DNA of 64,000 bases, from the NCBI GenBank assembly GCA_016213625.1, contig JACQZZ010000109.1, positions 1 to 64,000 on the forward strand, read 5' to 3'. Of this stretch, positions 41,567-51,415 are shown in pieces. The translations under genes and the position numbers were made by a program. Every line of letters starts with the position of its first letter. The first letter of the stretch is position 1. This DNA comes from Actinomycetota bacterium (GTDB lineage: Bacteria; Actinomycetota; Acidimicrobiia; Acidimicrobiales; Ilumatobacteraceae). Under the pieces are notes generated by a model that ran no database searches, was not told the DNA's origin, and saw only the letters and a program-made list of their open reading frames with translations.

Positions 41567-44500
41567 GCCGTGCGCGGCTCACCGCCGGTGTGTCGCGCGG
41601 CAGCCTCGCCGTCCTCGCGTTCATCGCGTACCTGCCGGCACTGCTCACCAAACCCGGGCGCATGCCCACCGACACCAAGCTCTACCTGTACCTCGACCCG
41701 GGCCGCCTCATCACCGATGCGCCGTTCACGTGGGACACGCGCCAGTTCGCCGGCTGGGTGCCCCACCAGACCATCGCCTACCTGTGGCCGCAGGGCCCCT
41801 GGTACTGGGTCTGCGAACAGCTCGGGCTGAGCGACTGGGTGGCGCACCGGCTGTGGATCGGCACGCTGATGTTCCTGGGGGCATGGGGCGTGATGTGGAT
41901 GGCGCGCCTGCTCGGCCTCGGCCGCGGCGGCGCGCTCGCCGCCGCTGCGGTCTACATGCTGTCGCCGTACCTCCTGCCGTACATCTCGCGCACCTCGGCG
42001 ATGCTCATGCCGTGGGCCGCGCTCGGCTGGATCGTCGGCCTCACCATCCGATCCGCCACCAGTGAGCGCCGATGGCGCCACCCGGCCCTCCTCGCGCTGG
42101 TGCTCCTGTCGTGCAGCGCGGTGAACGCCACGGCGGTGCTGATGATCGCTCCCGCGCCGGTGCTCTGGCTCCTCCACGCCGTGTTCCAGCGCAGCGTCAC
42201 CTGGCAACGTGCCCTCGCGAGCGCGGCTCGCATCGGGGTGCTGTCGATCGGTGTCTCGCTGTGGTGGATCCTGATGCTGCGTGCACAGGGTGCCCACGGC
42301 GCCGACGTTCTCGCCTACAGCGAGAGCCTGCAGGCCACATCACTCACCTCGGTCTCCACCGAGACCCTGCGCGGTCTGGGCTACTGGCTGTTCTACGTGC
42401 GCGACCCGTACGCGTTCACCACCACCGCGTCACAGGTGTACATGGAGAGCGGGCGGGTCATCGCCATCAGCTTCCTGGTCGTCGTGCTCTGCGCCGCGGG
42501 GCTGGCGTTCACGCGCTGGTCGCAGCGTCGCTACGCAGCGCTCCTCGTGTTCGTGGGCATCGTGCTGGCCGTGGGCGTGCACCCCATCGACAACGCGTCG
42601 CCGCTCATGTCGCCGCTCGCCGAGAACTCCCGCAGTGCGCTGGCACTGGCCATTCGCAGCAGCACCCGTGCGCTCCCGATGTCCATCCTCGGGTTCGCCC
42701 TCGGGGTCGGCGCACTCGTCACCGCGCTGTCCGCCACCCGCTTCCGGCTGCGGGCCTTGACCCCCGCGTTCGTCGTGCTGCTCGCCGTGGTCAACCTGCC
42801 GGCGCTGTTCGACGGCGGTCTGGTCGACCCCGCCCTCGAACGCGACCAGGACCCTCCTGCGGCCTGGCAGCAGGCGGCGGACGACCTGTCGTCCACGTCG
42901 TCGGAGTACCGAGTCCTGCAGCTCCCCGGCTCCGAGTTCGGTGCCTTCCGATGGGGCTACACGGTGGATCCTCCGCTTCCGGGGATGACCACCAAGCCGC
43001 TCGCCACCCGCGACCTGCTCCCGTTGGGCTCGGCGGGGGCGATGGACCTGCTCTACGCGCTCGACGATCGGGTGCAGTCGCGCACCCTCGACCCCGACGC
43101 CGTCGCCTCGGTCGCCCGGTTCCTGGGCGTCGACACCATCTGGCTGGCGAACGACCTCGCCTTCGACCGGTTCCGGACGCCCCGGCCCACGGCGGTGGCC
43201 GACGAGTTCGAGCGTGTGCCGGGCCTGGGGACGCCCACCGACTACGGCGATCCCGCTGTCAACGTGCCCGACATCCCGATGGTCGACGAGCACGCCCTGT
43301 CGTCCAGCGATCGGGCCCTTCCGACCGTCGCTCTGTACCCGGTGACCGACCCCGTCCCCATTGTGCGCGCCGCCGACCGGGTGGTGGTGCTGGCCGGCAG
43401 CGGCGACGGTGTCATCGACGCGGCCGCCGCCGGCCTCCTGCACGGCGACGAGGCACTCGTCTACGCCGCCGACGACACCGACGAACCAGCGATCGTCATC
43501 GTCACGGACTCCAATCGCGACCGGGCGCATCACTGGCGCAGCTCACAGGACGTCTCCGGCTTCACCGAGGCGGGCGGCGACGGCAGCGACGTGCTGCGCA
43601 TCGACGAGGGCGATCAGCGGCTGCCCGTGTTCGGTCCGGTCGCCGATGCCAACGACCAGACCATCGCCGTGCTCGATCCGCCCCTCACCGTGCAGGCGAG
43701 CGGATACGGCGAGCCCTTCGCGTACCGCCCCGAGCAACGACCGGCGATGGCCGTCGACGGCGACCCGAACACGGCATGGGTGGTGGCCGATCGCGCCGAC
43801 CCGATCGGCCACTTCATCACGGCGTCGTCCACCGAGGGCCGCCTCACGCTGCTGCAGGCCGCCGGCCGTCGCACCATCACCAGCGTCCGCATCACCACCG
43901 GCGATGGGGCAGCGATCGACGTGGCACTCGACGACTCGTCGCGCATCGCGCCCGGCCAGAAGGTGGACCTGCCCGACACGAGCTCGGTCACCATCACCAT
44001 CACCGGCGTGGCCGACGTGCCCACCGACCCCGACACCGGACCCTCCGCGGTCGGTTTCGCCGAACTGGGATTGGGCACGCACACCGAGGTGGTGCGCGTG
44101 CCGCAGTACGACGCAGCCGACCAGCCGCTCGCGGTGGTGCTGTCGCGCCTGCGCGCCGACCCGTTGAACCGCTGGCGCAGCGACCCGGAGCCGTCCATGG
44201 TGCGGCAGTTCGACACGTCCTCGACCCGCTCGATGGAGCTCACCGTCACCCTGCACCGACACGACCGCGCCACCGACGACCTGTTGAACCAGCTCGAGGG
44301 CGTCGAAGGGGCGGTGGCCGACCAGCGGCTGACGGGCGATCCATCGGCACGGGGCATCTACGCGGCCGACGGCGACACGGCCACGGCATGGACGTCGCCC
44401 TTCGGACGCGCCGTGGGCAGCACCGTGCACTTCCCGCTCGACGCGCCCGTCACGCAGCTCACGCTGCAGCAGCCCACCGACGAGGTGCACTCACGCATCA

Positions 44501-45696
44501 CCCGGCTGTGGCTCACGGCCGGAGCCGAGGCGGTCGAGGTCGACGTGTCCGCCCCCGACGCCGATGGCCGCAGCATCGTCACGCTGCCGGAGCCGATGGC
44601 CGGCCCCCAGTTGACCGTCACCGTCACCGCCATCGAGCCGCGCACCACCATCGACCGGCGCTTCGCCGAGGTCACCGTCCTGCCGGTCGCCATCCGCGAG
44701 CTGAGCGGCGACGGCATCGTGACGACCCGCCAGCTGCCGACCGATCAGCCCGCGTGCCGTGACGACCTGTTGTCCATCGACGGGCAGCCGGTGTCGGTGC
44801 AGTTCGATGCCGCAGCGCTCGGACGTGGCGACACCATCAGCGTGCAGCCCTGCGACGGCGCCGTGGTCGAACTGGCTGCCGGCACGCATCGGGTGACGTC
44901 CACCGGCGGGGCGGCCACCGGTGTCGACGTGAACCGCGTGGTGCTCAGCGACCTCGCCACCACATCACCGGCCACCCCGCCGACGGTCGAGGTGACGCGC
45001 ACCCGCACTTCGCGCACGGCCACGGTCGCACCGTGCCCCAGCGGTTGCTGGCTCATCATGGGCGAGGGCTGGAACACCGGATGGACCGCGAGCACCGCTG
45101 GCAACGACCTCGGCGCACCCACCCAGATCGCCGGCGGGTTCAACGGGTGGTGGATCGCCCCCACCGAGTCCCCGACGGTGGTCGACATCGAATGGCAGGC
45201 GCAGACCCCGGTGACGCTCGCCCTGGTGGTGTCGGGCCTCGCCACCATCGTGTGCGTCGTGCTCGCGTTCCGACGCCGCCGCGGCACCGCCGACGACGTC
45301 CGACGGTCGTCGGCGCCACCCCGCTTCACGTTCCTGCCGCGTGCGTCGCTACGCGACAGCATCGTGTCGGCCGTCGCGCTGGTGGCCCTCACCGCACTCG
45401 TCGCCGCTCCGTCCACCGCGCTCATCGCCGCCGTGCCGGCGGCGCTGGTCGTGGTGTTCCGTCGGCCGCGCATCGCGGCGATCGCCGGCGTCGGTCTGCT
45501 CGGTCTGCTGGCGGCCCGCGTCGTGCAGCGGCAACTCACCGGCCGATACCTCGCCAACGCGGCGTGGCCGAGTGCGTGGGAGAAGCTCCATCGACCGGGC
45601 GTGCTGGTGGTGGTGCTCCTGCTCGTGTCGGCGCTAGCCGACCGCGACGCCGACGATCCAGGGACCGAGCCACCGGTCGACGAGCCAGCCGGCTGA
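41563..45696 (+). CDS. aftD: AftD-like alpha-(1->3)-arabinofuranosyltransferase
   Basis: A 1377-aa membrane protein, close to the length of mycobacterial AftD. The N-terminal GT-C domain (about 1-430) has the family start P-T-D-T-K-L-Y-L-Y-L-D-P, G-W-V-P-H-Q-T-I-A-Y-L-W-P and Y-W. A very long extracytoplasmic part (about 430-1230) includes two discoidin/carbohydrate-binding-like stretches (M-A-V-D-G-D-P-N-T-A-W-V near 730 and A-A-D-G-D-T-A-T-A-W near 935). Several C-terminal helices end at about 1360. AftD adds alpha-1,3-arabinofuranose branches to arabinogalactan and lipoarabinomannan in mycobacteria, using decaprenyl-phosphoarabinose. The GTG start overlaps the mannosyltransferase stop; the 3' end overlaps the convergent acyltransferase by 63 bp. 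Confidence 0.87.
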   Translation: MSRARLTAGVSRGSLAVLAFIAYLPALLTKPGRMPTDTKLYLYLDPGRLITDAPFTWDTRQFAGWVPHQTIAYLWPQGPWYWVCEQLGLSDWVAHRLWIGTLMFLGAWGVMWMARLLGLGRGGALAAAAVYMLSPYLLPYISRTSAMLMPWAALGWIVGLTIRSATSERRWRHPALLALVLLSCSAVNATAVLMIAPAPVLWLLHAVFQRSVTWQRALASAARIGVLSIGVSLWWILMLRAQGAHGADVLAYSESLQATSLTSVSTETLRGLGYWLFYVRDPYAFTTTASQVYMESGRVIAISFLVVVLCAAGLAFTRWSQRRYAALLVFVGIVLAVGVHPIDNASPLMSPLAENSRSALALAIRSSTRALPMSILGFALGVGALVTALSATRFRLRALTPAFVVLLAVVNLPALFDGGLVDPALERDQDPPAAWQQAADDLSSTSSEYRVLQLPGSEFGAFRWGYTVDPPLPGMTTKPLATRDLLPLGSAGAMDLLYALDDRVQSRTLDPDAVASVARFLGVDTIWLANDLAFDRFRTPRPTAVADEFERVPGLGTPTDYGDPAVNVPDIPMVDEHALSSSDRALPTVALYPVTDPVPIVRAADRVVVLAGSGDGVIDAAAAGLLHGDEALVYAADDTDEPAIVIVTDSNRDRAHHWRSSQDVSGFTEAGGDGSDVLRIDEGDQRLPVFGPVADANDQTIAVLDPPLTVQASGYGEPFAYRPEQRPAMAVDGDPNTAWVVADRADPIGHFITASSTEGRLTLLQAAGRRTITSVRITTGDGAAIDVALDDSSRIAPGQKVDLPDTSSVTITITGVADVPTDPDTGPSAVGFAELGLGTHTEVVRVPQYDAADQPLAVVLSRLRADPLNRWRSDPEPSMVRQFDTSSTRSMELTVTLHRHDRATDDLLNQLEGVEGAVADQRLTGDPSARGIYAADGDTATAWTSPFGRAVGSTVHFPLDAPVTQLTLQQPTDEVHSRITRLWLTAGAEAVEVDVSAPDADGRSIVTLPEPMAGPQLTVTVTAIEPRTTIDRRFAEVTVLPVAIRELSGDGIVTTRQLPTDQPACRDDLLSIDGQPVSVQFDAAALGRGDTISVQPCDGAVVELAAGTHRVTSTGGAATGVDVNRVVLSDLATTSPATPPTVEVTRTRTSRTATVAPCPSGCWLIMGEGWNTGWTASTAGNDLGAPTQIAGGFNGWWIAPTESPTVVDIEWQAQTPVTLALVVSGLATIVCVVLAFRRRRGTADDVRRSSAPPRFTFLPRASLRDSIVSAVALVALTALVAAPSTALIAAVPAALVVVFRRPRIAAIAGVGLLGLLAARVVQRQLTGRYLANAAWPSAWEKLHRPGVLVVVLLLVSALADRDADDPGTEPPVDEPAG

Positions 45697-47586
45697 CTGC
45701 TCGGTCAAGTGGGTGCCGTCGGGTCGCCACCCGACATCGCCGCTGTGCCCCGCCGTCCGCAGCCAGTCGTCCATCTCGCACAGCACCACCGCCGCGCCCA
45801 CCGGCGGCACGACGTCGGCGGCCACCTGGCGGATCACGTCGTGCTGACGCTCGTAGCGGTCGGCCTCGCGGAGGTCACGGGCCTCGAACTCGGTGGTGGG
45901 CACCGGCGGGATGGTCCACACCACGGTGGGAACCCCCATCGCCAACAGCGAATCCGTGAGCGATCGGTACTGCGAGTACATCCGCATGCGGTAGCGCTCG
46001 TCGCGCGGGGTGAGCACGCCTTCGCCCATGTCCCAACTGCGGTCGGCGACGTCGTTCACCGTGATCATCAGCATCACCACGTCGGGGTGGACCCGTTCGA
46101 TCTGCTCCGGCAGGGTCTCCTGCAGCACCGACCGCGACGTGGCCACGAACGACTCGGCGTCGAAGCTCGTGATGGTGCCGTCGAGGATCGCACCACACCC
46201 CTGGCACCAGGTGAGGTCCACCTGTGCGTGCTGCGGGTGCTGCACGGCCCACCCGGCGAGTCCCTGGCCCACGTAGAAGGCGGTCGAGTCGCCCACCACC
46301 ATCACCCGCACGGGTCGTGCCGGTGTGGGCGGCACGGGCAGCACCACCTCGTGTGGCACCGGCGGCTCGCTGGCCACGGCGACGGTCGTGCTGGTGCTGG
46401 TGCTGGTGCTCGGCGACACGGTGCGCAGCGCGGTCATCGGCTGCGACACATCGATCGCTGCGGCCTGCAGCGTCGAGGTGTCGGCCTCGAGGAAGCCCCG
46501 CGAGACCGGCATCGCGACCACGCCCACCAGCACGGCCCCGACCGCCACCATCGCGAACCTCCCGGTCGCCGCAGCGGACCACGTGGCTCGCCGGATGGGC
46601 CGCTCCAACAACCAGTACGAGGCCACCGTGAGCGCGAGCGTGAGTCCCACGGCCACGAGTGCGCCACGCCATTGGGCAAGGTCCCAGCCGTGCTGTCGCA
46701 GGAGCACGAAGACCGGCCAGTGCACCAGGTACAGGCCGTAGCTCACCGTGCCCAGCCACACCAGCGGGCGCACCGACAGCAGGGTGCGCACGGGACCGGG
46801 GACCTGCAGACCGATGAGGAGCGCCACCGACACCAGCGCGAACGGTGAGAGCCACCCGCTGAATGCCGGGCCAGCGTCCGACGGGAACAGCGCGCTGCAC
46901 GCGACGATCGTCAGCACCGCCGGCGGGGCGAGCCACCGGACGTTCGGGGACAGTGTGGGTCGGCGTTGCAGCCACACCGCGGCGCTGCAACCCACCAGCA
47001 ACTCGGGCAGACGAGACGGGGTGGACCAGTACGCGGCGTCAGCGCCCCAGCGCCAGGCGATGAGCGGAGCAGCGACTGCGAAGCAGATGGTCACCATGTA
47101 CACCGCGTACCGACGGCGCCTGAGCACCGCCAACGCGATCGGCCAGAGCAGATAGAACTGCTCCTCGATCGCCAACGACCAGAAGTGTTCGAGCGGCGAG
47201 GTGAACATCGCCGAACGGCCGAACAGTCCGGCGTAGCTGGATCCGCCGGCGAGCTGCACCCAGTTGGCCACCTGGAACAATGATCCGAACAACTCCGCAC
47301 GTAGGTTCGGAACCAGGGCGAACTCACCGTGCCGGTGCGCGAGGAGCACCGCGGCCAACACCGCGGTGCTGGCGGGCAGCAGTCGTCGCGCCCGACGCGC
47401 GTAGAACTGCCGGAGCGGCACGGGGGCGCGCAGCAACAACGACGTGATGAGGAAGCCCGAGAGCGTGAAGAACACCGACACGCCCAGGTAGCCGGCCCCC
47501 ATCCACGGCAGGCCGAGGTGGAACAACACCACGAGCAGCACGGCGATGGCCCGTACTCCGTCGAGCGCCGGCTGGTGTTCCTTCAT
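45634..47586 (-). CDS. OafA/YrhL-type acyltransferase with C-terminal SGNH domain
   Basis: A 650-aa membrane protein. It starts H-Q-P-A-L-D-G-V-R-A-I-A-V-L, the canonical acyltransferase-3 opening, with G-V-S-V-F-F-T-L-S-G-F-L and E-E-Q-F-Y-L-L-W. About ten helices end near residue 375. A Ser/Thr linker (S-T-S-T-S-T near 415) leads to an extracytoplasmic SGNH domain with V-V-G-D-S-T-A near 455 and a late D-G-T-H-L. It should O-acylate a surface glycan. Its ATG overlaps the stop of the upstream membrane transferase (ATGA). The last 63 bp lie on the opposite strand of the AftD 3' end. Confidence 0.9.
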   Translation of the reverse strand: MKEHQPALDGVRAIAVLLVVLFHLGLPWMGAGYLGVSVFFTLSGFLITSLLLRAPVPLRQFYARRARRLLPASTAVLAAVLLAHRHGEFALVPNLRAELFGSLFQVANWVQLAGGSSYAGLFGRSAMFTSPLEHFWSLAIEEQFYLLWPIALAVLRRRRYAVYMVTICFAVAAPLIAWRWGADAAYWSTPSRLPELLVGCSAAVWLQRRPTLSPNVRWLAPPAVLTIVACSALFPSDAGPAFSGWLSPFALVSVALLIGLQVPGPVRTLLSVRPLVWLGTVSYGLYLVHWPVFVLLRQHGWDLAQWRGALVAVGLTLALTVASYWLLERPIRRATWSAAATGRFAMVAVGAVLVGVVAMPVSRGFLEADTSTLQAAAIDVSQPMTALRTVSPSTSTSTSTTVAVASEPPVPHEVVLPVPPTPARPVRVMVVGDSTAFYVGQGLAGWAVQHPQHAQVDLTWCQGCGAILDGTITSFDAESFVATSRSVLQETLPEQIERVHPDVVMLMITVNDVADRSWDMGEGVLTPRDERYRMRMYSQYRSLTDSLLAMGVPTVVWTIPPVPTTEFEARDLREADRYERQHDVIRQVAADVVPPVGAAVVLCEMDDWLRTAGHSGDVGWRPDGTHLTEQSAGWLVDRWLGPWIVGVAVG

Positions 47587-48791
47587 TCGGCCGACCGCCG
47601 CGCTGGAACCAGCGCCGCCACCGCCACCCCGCTCAGCGCCACCAGCGACGGCTCGGCGGTCGAGCGGATGCGGTGCCCGCCATAGAACAACACCGTCGTG
47701 CACAGCACGACCACGAAGGGCAGCACCAGGAGCGACCATGCTCGCCGGGGCAGCAGACGCACACCGGCCACCGACAGCGCCGCCAGCAGCCAGAACATGA
47801 CGATGCCGACCCACGACGCCCACCGCGGCCGCTCTTCGCCCACGTCCTGCTGCACCAGGTCGTTTCGGCCGTACAGGTCCATCGTGCGCAGCACCCTGGC
47901 CACCACCACCTTCGGCACCTGGCCGGCGTGGTCGGTGATGTAGTCGACGGCGAGCGACCGCTGCCGCGCGGAGCGCACGCTGGGCTCCTCATCCGTCAGG
48001 TAGTCGGGGTCGCGGACGACGCACGCGATGCTCCAGCCGCCTGCGCCCGCACCGTGGTACATGTCGTCGCAGTTCGCGCCGAGCCAGGTGGTGCCGTCGT
48101 TGGTGGTCAGGAACACGGGCCGTTCGAAGCGCGTCAGGTTGAACACCACCCAGGGAGCCACCACCAGGCCGGCCGTGCCGATCACCATCAGCGCCGGCCG
48201 CCAGTCGCGTCGACGGGCGAGTATCACCCAGCCGGCCACCAGCGGCACGAACAGCACGAGTTCGCTGCGAGCCAACACGCCCAGCCCCAACGCGACACCA
48301 AGGAGCAGCGCCTGTCGGCGTTCGCCGTCGCGAGCGAGCCGCCAGGCCGCCCACATCGAGAGCCCGACGAAGAGCGTGCTCACACTCTCCGACATCACCA
48401 GGCCGTCGTTCATCCAGAGGTTCGGATACACCGCGGCGATGAACGCCGCGGCCACCCCGGCGCGCCGCCCAGCCAGTTCCTCCACGAACCGGCCGAGCAC
48501 CCACACCAGGAGCACCCCGGTGATCACCGTGACGAGACGCTGCCACCGGAAGAACGTGTCGCCGATGCTCACCGGCGCCATGAGGATGGACGTGAGGGGG
48601 CCGTGCTCCGCGCCGGGCTGATGGGGGAAGAAGACCTCGCGGAACCACACGCCCTCGAACAGTTGACGGGCCTGCCCGCTGTAGTACACCGAGTCGTTGA
48701 GCAGGAGCATCTGGTCCCACTTGGAGACGAAGTACGTGAGCCGGATGACGGCGGCCAACGCCACGGCACCGATCAGTCCCCTTCGCCTCAT
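47583..48791 (-). CDS. ArnT/PMT-like GT-C membrane glycosyltransferase
   Basis: A 402-aa polytopic protein of the GT39/ArnT-like type. An early extracytoplasmic loop has N-D-S-V-Y-Y-S-G-Q-A-R (about 32-42, containing the acidic residue expected in GT-C enzymes), and H-G-P-L-T-S-I-L follows near 63. About nine to ten helices are visible. It should transfer a sugar from a polyprenyl-phosphate donor on the outer face of the membrane. ATG 48791 is preferred over 48836 because TACGGT lies 8 nt upstream and the extra N-terminus would be uncharacteristic. It is followed by an O-acyltransferase gene with ATGA overlap. Confidence 0.82.
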   Translation of the reverse strand: MRRRGLIGAVALAAVIRLTYFVSKWDQMLLLNDSVYYSGQARQLFEGVWFREVFFPHQPGAEHGPLTSILMAPVSIGDTFFRWQRLVTVITGVLLVWVLGRFVEELAGRRAGVAAAFIAAVYPNLWMNDGLVMSESVSTLFVGLSMWAAWRLARDGERRQALLLGVALGLGVLARSELVLFVPLVAGWVILARRRDWRPALMVIGTAGLVVAPWVVFNLTRFERPVFLTTNDGTTWLGANCDDMYHGAGAGGWSIACVVRDPDYLTDEEPSVRSARQRSLAVDYITDHAGQVPKVVVARVLRTMDLYGRNDLVQQDVGEERPRWASWVGIVMFWLLAALSVAGVRLLPRRAWSLLVLPFVVVLCTTVLFYGGHRIRSTAEPSLVALSGVAVAALVPARRSAE

Positions 48792-48799
48792 CGCCGGAC

Positions 48800-48805
48800 A
48801 CCGTA
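48800..48805 (-). promoter_or_regulatory. -10 box of the ArnT-like gene
   Basis: TACGGT on the minus strand, 8 nt before ATG 48791, in the 53-bp gap that also holds the promoter of the divergent GT2 gene. Confidence 0.4.
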
Positions 48806-48830
48806 CTCCGCCAGTCCAGTCGGCCTCCGG

Positions 48831-48836
48831 TAGCAT
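48831..48836 (+). promoter_or_regulatory. -10 box of the GT2 gene at 48845
   Basis: TAGCAT lies 8 nt before GTG 48845. The 17-nt stretch from this box to the GTG is 15/17 identical to that before the other polyprenol-type GT2 gene (minus strand, 56764-56748). Confidence 0.5.
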
Positions 48837-48844
48837 CGCCTGCC

Positions 48845-49567
48845 GTGACCAACCTCGCCCGCCGCTGCCTGTCCGTGGTGGTGCCCTGCTACAACGAAGA
48901 AGCCACCATCGAGGAGCTCCTCCGGCGGGTCACCGACTCACCCTGGGTGCACGAGGTCATCGTCGTCGACGACGGCAGCACCGACAAGAGTCGTGCCATC
49001 CTCGAGCAGTACGACCACCCGTTGGTGCGCGTGCACTTCCAGCCGCGCAACATGGGCAAGGGCGCAGCACTGCGCACCGGCTTCTCCCTCGCCACCGGCG
49101 ACTATGCCGTGGTGCAGGACGCCGACCTGGAGTACAACCCCGACGACTACGCGTTGCTCGTGCCCCCGCTCGAGAGCGGCCTCGCCGATGTCGTCTACGG
49201 CTCGCGCTTCCAGAGCGGCGCCCCTCACCGAGTCCTCTACTTCTGGCACACCGTGGGCAACCGGTTCCTCACGCTGTTCTCGAACATGATGACCGACCTC
49301 AATCTCACCGACATGGAGACCTGCTACAAGGTCTTCCGCCGCGAGATCATCCAGAGCGTCACCATCGAGGAAGACCGCTTCGGATTCGAGCCCGAGGTCA
49401 CCGCCAAGGTGGCGGCGATGCGGGTGCGCGTCTACGAGGTGGGCATCTCCTACGACGGACGCACCTACGCCGAGGGGAAGAAAATCGGCTGGCGCGACGG
49501 CATGCGCGCCGTGGTCTGCATCGTTCGCTACAGCCCGTTGTGGAGTCGTACCCGAGCGTCACGATGA
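48845..49567 (+). CDS. GT2 glycosyltransferase, polyprenyl-phosphate sugar synthase-like
   Basis: A 240-aa GT-A enzyme. V-V-V-P-C-Y-N-E-E opens the nucleotide-sugar fold at 11-19, V-V-D-D-G-S-T-D is at 40-47, N-M-G-K-G-A-A-L at 69-76 and the metal-binding D-A-D at 92-94; E-T-C-Y-K-V-F-R-R follows near 159. This pattern is that of dolichyl/polyprenyl-phosphate hexose synthases, which charge the lipid carrier used by GT-C transferases. No C-terminal membrane helices are present. It is the first gene of a five-gene plus-strand operon, and its end overlaps the next acyltransferase gene (ATGA). Confidence 0.9.
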   Translation: MTNLARRCLSVVVPCYNEEATIEELLRRVTDSPWVHEVIVVDDGSTDKSRAILEQYDHPLVRVHFQPRNMGKGAALRTGFSLATGDYAVVQDADLEYNPDDYALLVPPLESGLADVVYGSRFQSGAPHRVLYFWHTVGNRFLTLFSNMMTDLNLTDMETCYKVFRREIIQSVTIEEDRFGFEPEVTAKVAAMRVRVYEVGISYDGRTYAEGKKIGWRDGMRAVVCIVRYSPLWSRTRASR

Positions 49568-50673
49568 CCTACGAGCCGTCGCTCGACGGGATGCGCGGGT
49601 TGTGCATCGCCGCCGTGGTGCTGTTCCACGTGTGCGCCGTGTCGGGCCTCGACGGCTGGTTCCGGGGTGGCTTCATCGGGGTGTCGGTGTTCTTCACCCT
49701 CAGCGGGTTCCTCATCACGTCGTTGCTGCTGCGCGAGCACGGCGACACCGGCACCATCCGTCTGCGCACCTTCTGGGCTCGCCGCATCCGACGACTGTGG
49801 CCGGCCTCGCTGCTCGTGGTGCTGGCGGTGGTCGTGCTCAGCGCTGCCGGCACCCTGTCGGCGCGCACCAGCGATGCCGTCGCAGCCACCTGGAACGTCA
49901 CCAAGTGGCACGTCATCGCCGGGGGCGAGGAACACCTGCTGCAGACCATCGTCGGACCGCTCGGTCCGACCTGGTCGTTGGCGGTCGAGGAGCAGTTCTA
50001 CATCGTCCTCGCCCTCCTGCTGGTCCTCGCCATCCGGTCCCGCAACACTCATGCCGTCCTCGCGGTCGTGTCGGTCGTCGGCATCGTCGTCCCGCTGATC
50101 CTGTCGAACAGCATCTCCGACTGGCAGCCCACACTCGAGTTCCACACGGTGCTGCGCATGCCCGAGCTGTTCGCCGGTGTGCTGCTCGCAGTCTGGATGC
50201 GCAGCGGTCGGGCACCTCGACCCGGCGTCGGGGTCGCCGACGCGATGGCCGCCAGTGGCGCGGCCGTGCTCGTCGGGTTGTTCCTGTTCGCCGACTACAC
50301 CCCGCCGTGGTTGCTGCGAGGGGGCTACTCGCTGGTGGCCGTCACCACCGTCGCCATCATCGTCGGGCTCCTGCAGCATGGCCACGTCGCCCGACTGTTC
50401 GGCGCCGTGCCGCTGCGACCACTCGGTCTCATCAGCTACTCGCTGTACCTGGTGCACTGGCCCATCGTCTCGGTGCTCAGCGCCCATCGAGGCGGTCTCG
50501 ACGGTGTCTCGCTGATGCTCGTCATGCTGACCGTGTCGCTGCTCGTCGCCGTGGTGTTGCACCTCGCCGTCGAGCGTCCGATCCGCCGGATGGCCACGCC
50601 CGACCTTCCCACCATCGCCGCCGGGTTCGGCGCGGTGGGTGCAGTCACGCTCACCAGTCTGATCCTGCTCTGA
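49564..50673 (+). CDS. Acyltransferase family 3 membrane protein (without SGNH domain)
   Basis: A 369-aa integral membrane acyltransferase. It opens P-S-L-D-G-M-R-G-L, has G-V-S-V-F-F-T-L-S-G-F-L-I at about 40-52, W-S-L-A-V-E-E-Q-F-Y near 138-147 and Y-S-L-Y-L-V-H-W-P-I near 296-305, with about ten helices filling the protein. Unlike the other two acyltransferases in this window it ends right after the membrane domain. It should acylate a sugar hydroxyl during envelope glycan synthesis. ATGA overlap with the GT2 gene upstream. Confidence 0.9.
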   Translation: MTYEPSLDGMRGLCIAAVVLFHVCAVSGLDGWFRGGFIGVSVFFTLSGFLITSLLLREHGDTGTIRLRTFWARRIRRLWPASLLVVLAVVVLSAAGTLSARTSDAVAATWNVTKWHVIAGGEEHLLQTIVGPLGPTWSLAVEEQFYIVLALLLVLAIRSRNTHAVLAVVSVVGIVVPLILSNSISDWQPTLEFHTVLRMPELFAGVLLAVWMRSGRAPRPGVGVADAMAASGAAVLVGLFLFADYTPPWLLRGGYSLVAVTTVAIIVGLLQHGHVARLFGAVPLRPLGLISYSLYLVHWPIVSVLSAHRGGLDGVSLMLVMLTVSLLVAVVLHLAVERPIRRMATPDLPTIAAGFGAVGAVTLTSLILL

Positions 50674-50695
50674 CCAGCTACGATCGCGTCCCGAC

Positions 50696-51415
50696 ATGGT
50701 CACCCCTCTCGAACAGCAGCAGATGCTCGTCGCCGGCGAGACGGGCGACACCTTCTGGCATCGCGTCCGGTTCCGTCTCGTCCACCAGGCGGCGGCGCGG
50801 AGCGGGGCCGACACCGTGCTCGACATCGGCGCCGGGTCGGGTCAACTCGGCGATTGGTTGGCGAGGTCGCCCCACCCGCTGACGTACCAGTTCGAGGAGG
50901 CCTCGCCCGTGCTCGACGCGGCCCTCGCGGCGCACTTCGGCGCCGACCATCGCGGTGACCCAGTCGCACACATCCCGGCCTCCACCATCGTCACGATGCT
51001 CGACGTGCTCGAGCACATCGACGACGACCTCGGGGTGCTCCGCGGCATCCAGCAACGCATGGCACCCGGCGCGCAACTGCTGCTCACCGTGCCCGCGTTC
51101 CAATGGGCGTTCACGTCGTGGGACACCTCGCTGGGCCATCACCGCCGGTACTCGCGCCCGCAGGTGCGCACGCTCGCCCGCAGCGCCGGGTTCCGAGTGG
51201 ATCACTGCACCTACCTCTTCCCCGAACTGCTCCCATTGGTGCTCGTCCGCAAGCTGCAACGAGGCGAGCGTGAGCACGCCGACTTCCCGGAGCTGCCGCG
51301 CATCGTCGACCAGTCGGCGGAACTCTTCAGCCGCGGCACCACTGCCCTGCGGCGCATCTGGCCCGGCGGCACCTCGGTCACCGCACTGCTCACCAAGGCG
51401 GGTTCGCCGCGGTGA
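50696..51415 (+). CDS. Class I SAM-dependent methyltransferase
   Basis: A 239-aa methyltransferase. Motif I is V-L-D-I-G-A-G-S-G-Q at 41-50; D-V-L-E-H-I-D-D near 101-108 and L-L-L-T-V-P-A near 124 are the later Rossmann-fold motifs, with G-H-H-R-R-Y-S typical of the UbiE/methyltransf-11 group acting on lipids or glycans. Its place between acyltransferase and GT2 genes suggests it methylates an envelope sugar or lipid intermediate. TACGAT lies 11 nt before the ATG, so it may have an internal promoter. GTGA overlap joins it to the next gene. Confidence 0.85.
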   Translation: MVTPLEQQQMLVAGETGDTFWHRVRFRLVHQAAARSGADTVLDIGAGSGQLGDWLARSPHPLTYQFEEASPVLDAALAAHFGADHRGDPVAHIPASTIVTMLDVLEHIDDDLGVLRGIQQRMAPGAQLLLTVPAFQWAFTSWDTSLGHHRRYSRPQVRTLARSAGFRVDHCTYLFPELLPLVLVRKLQRGEREHADFPELPRIVDQSAELFSRGTTALRRIWPGGTSVTALLTKAGSPR

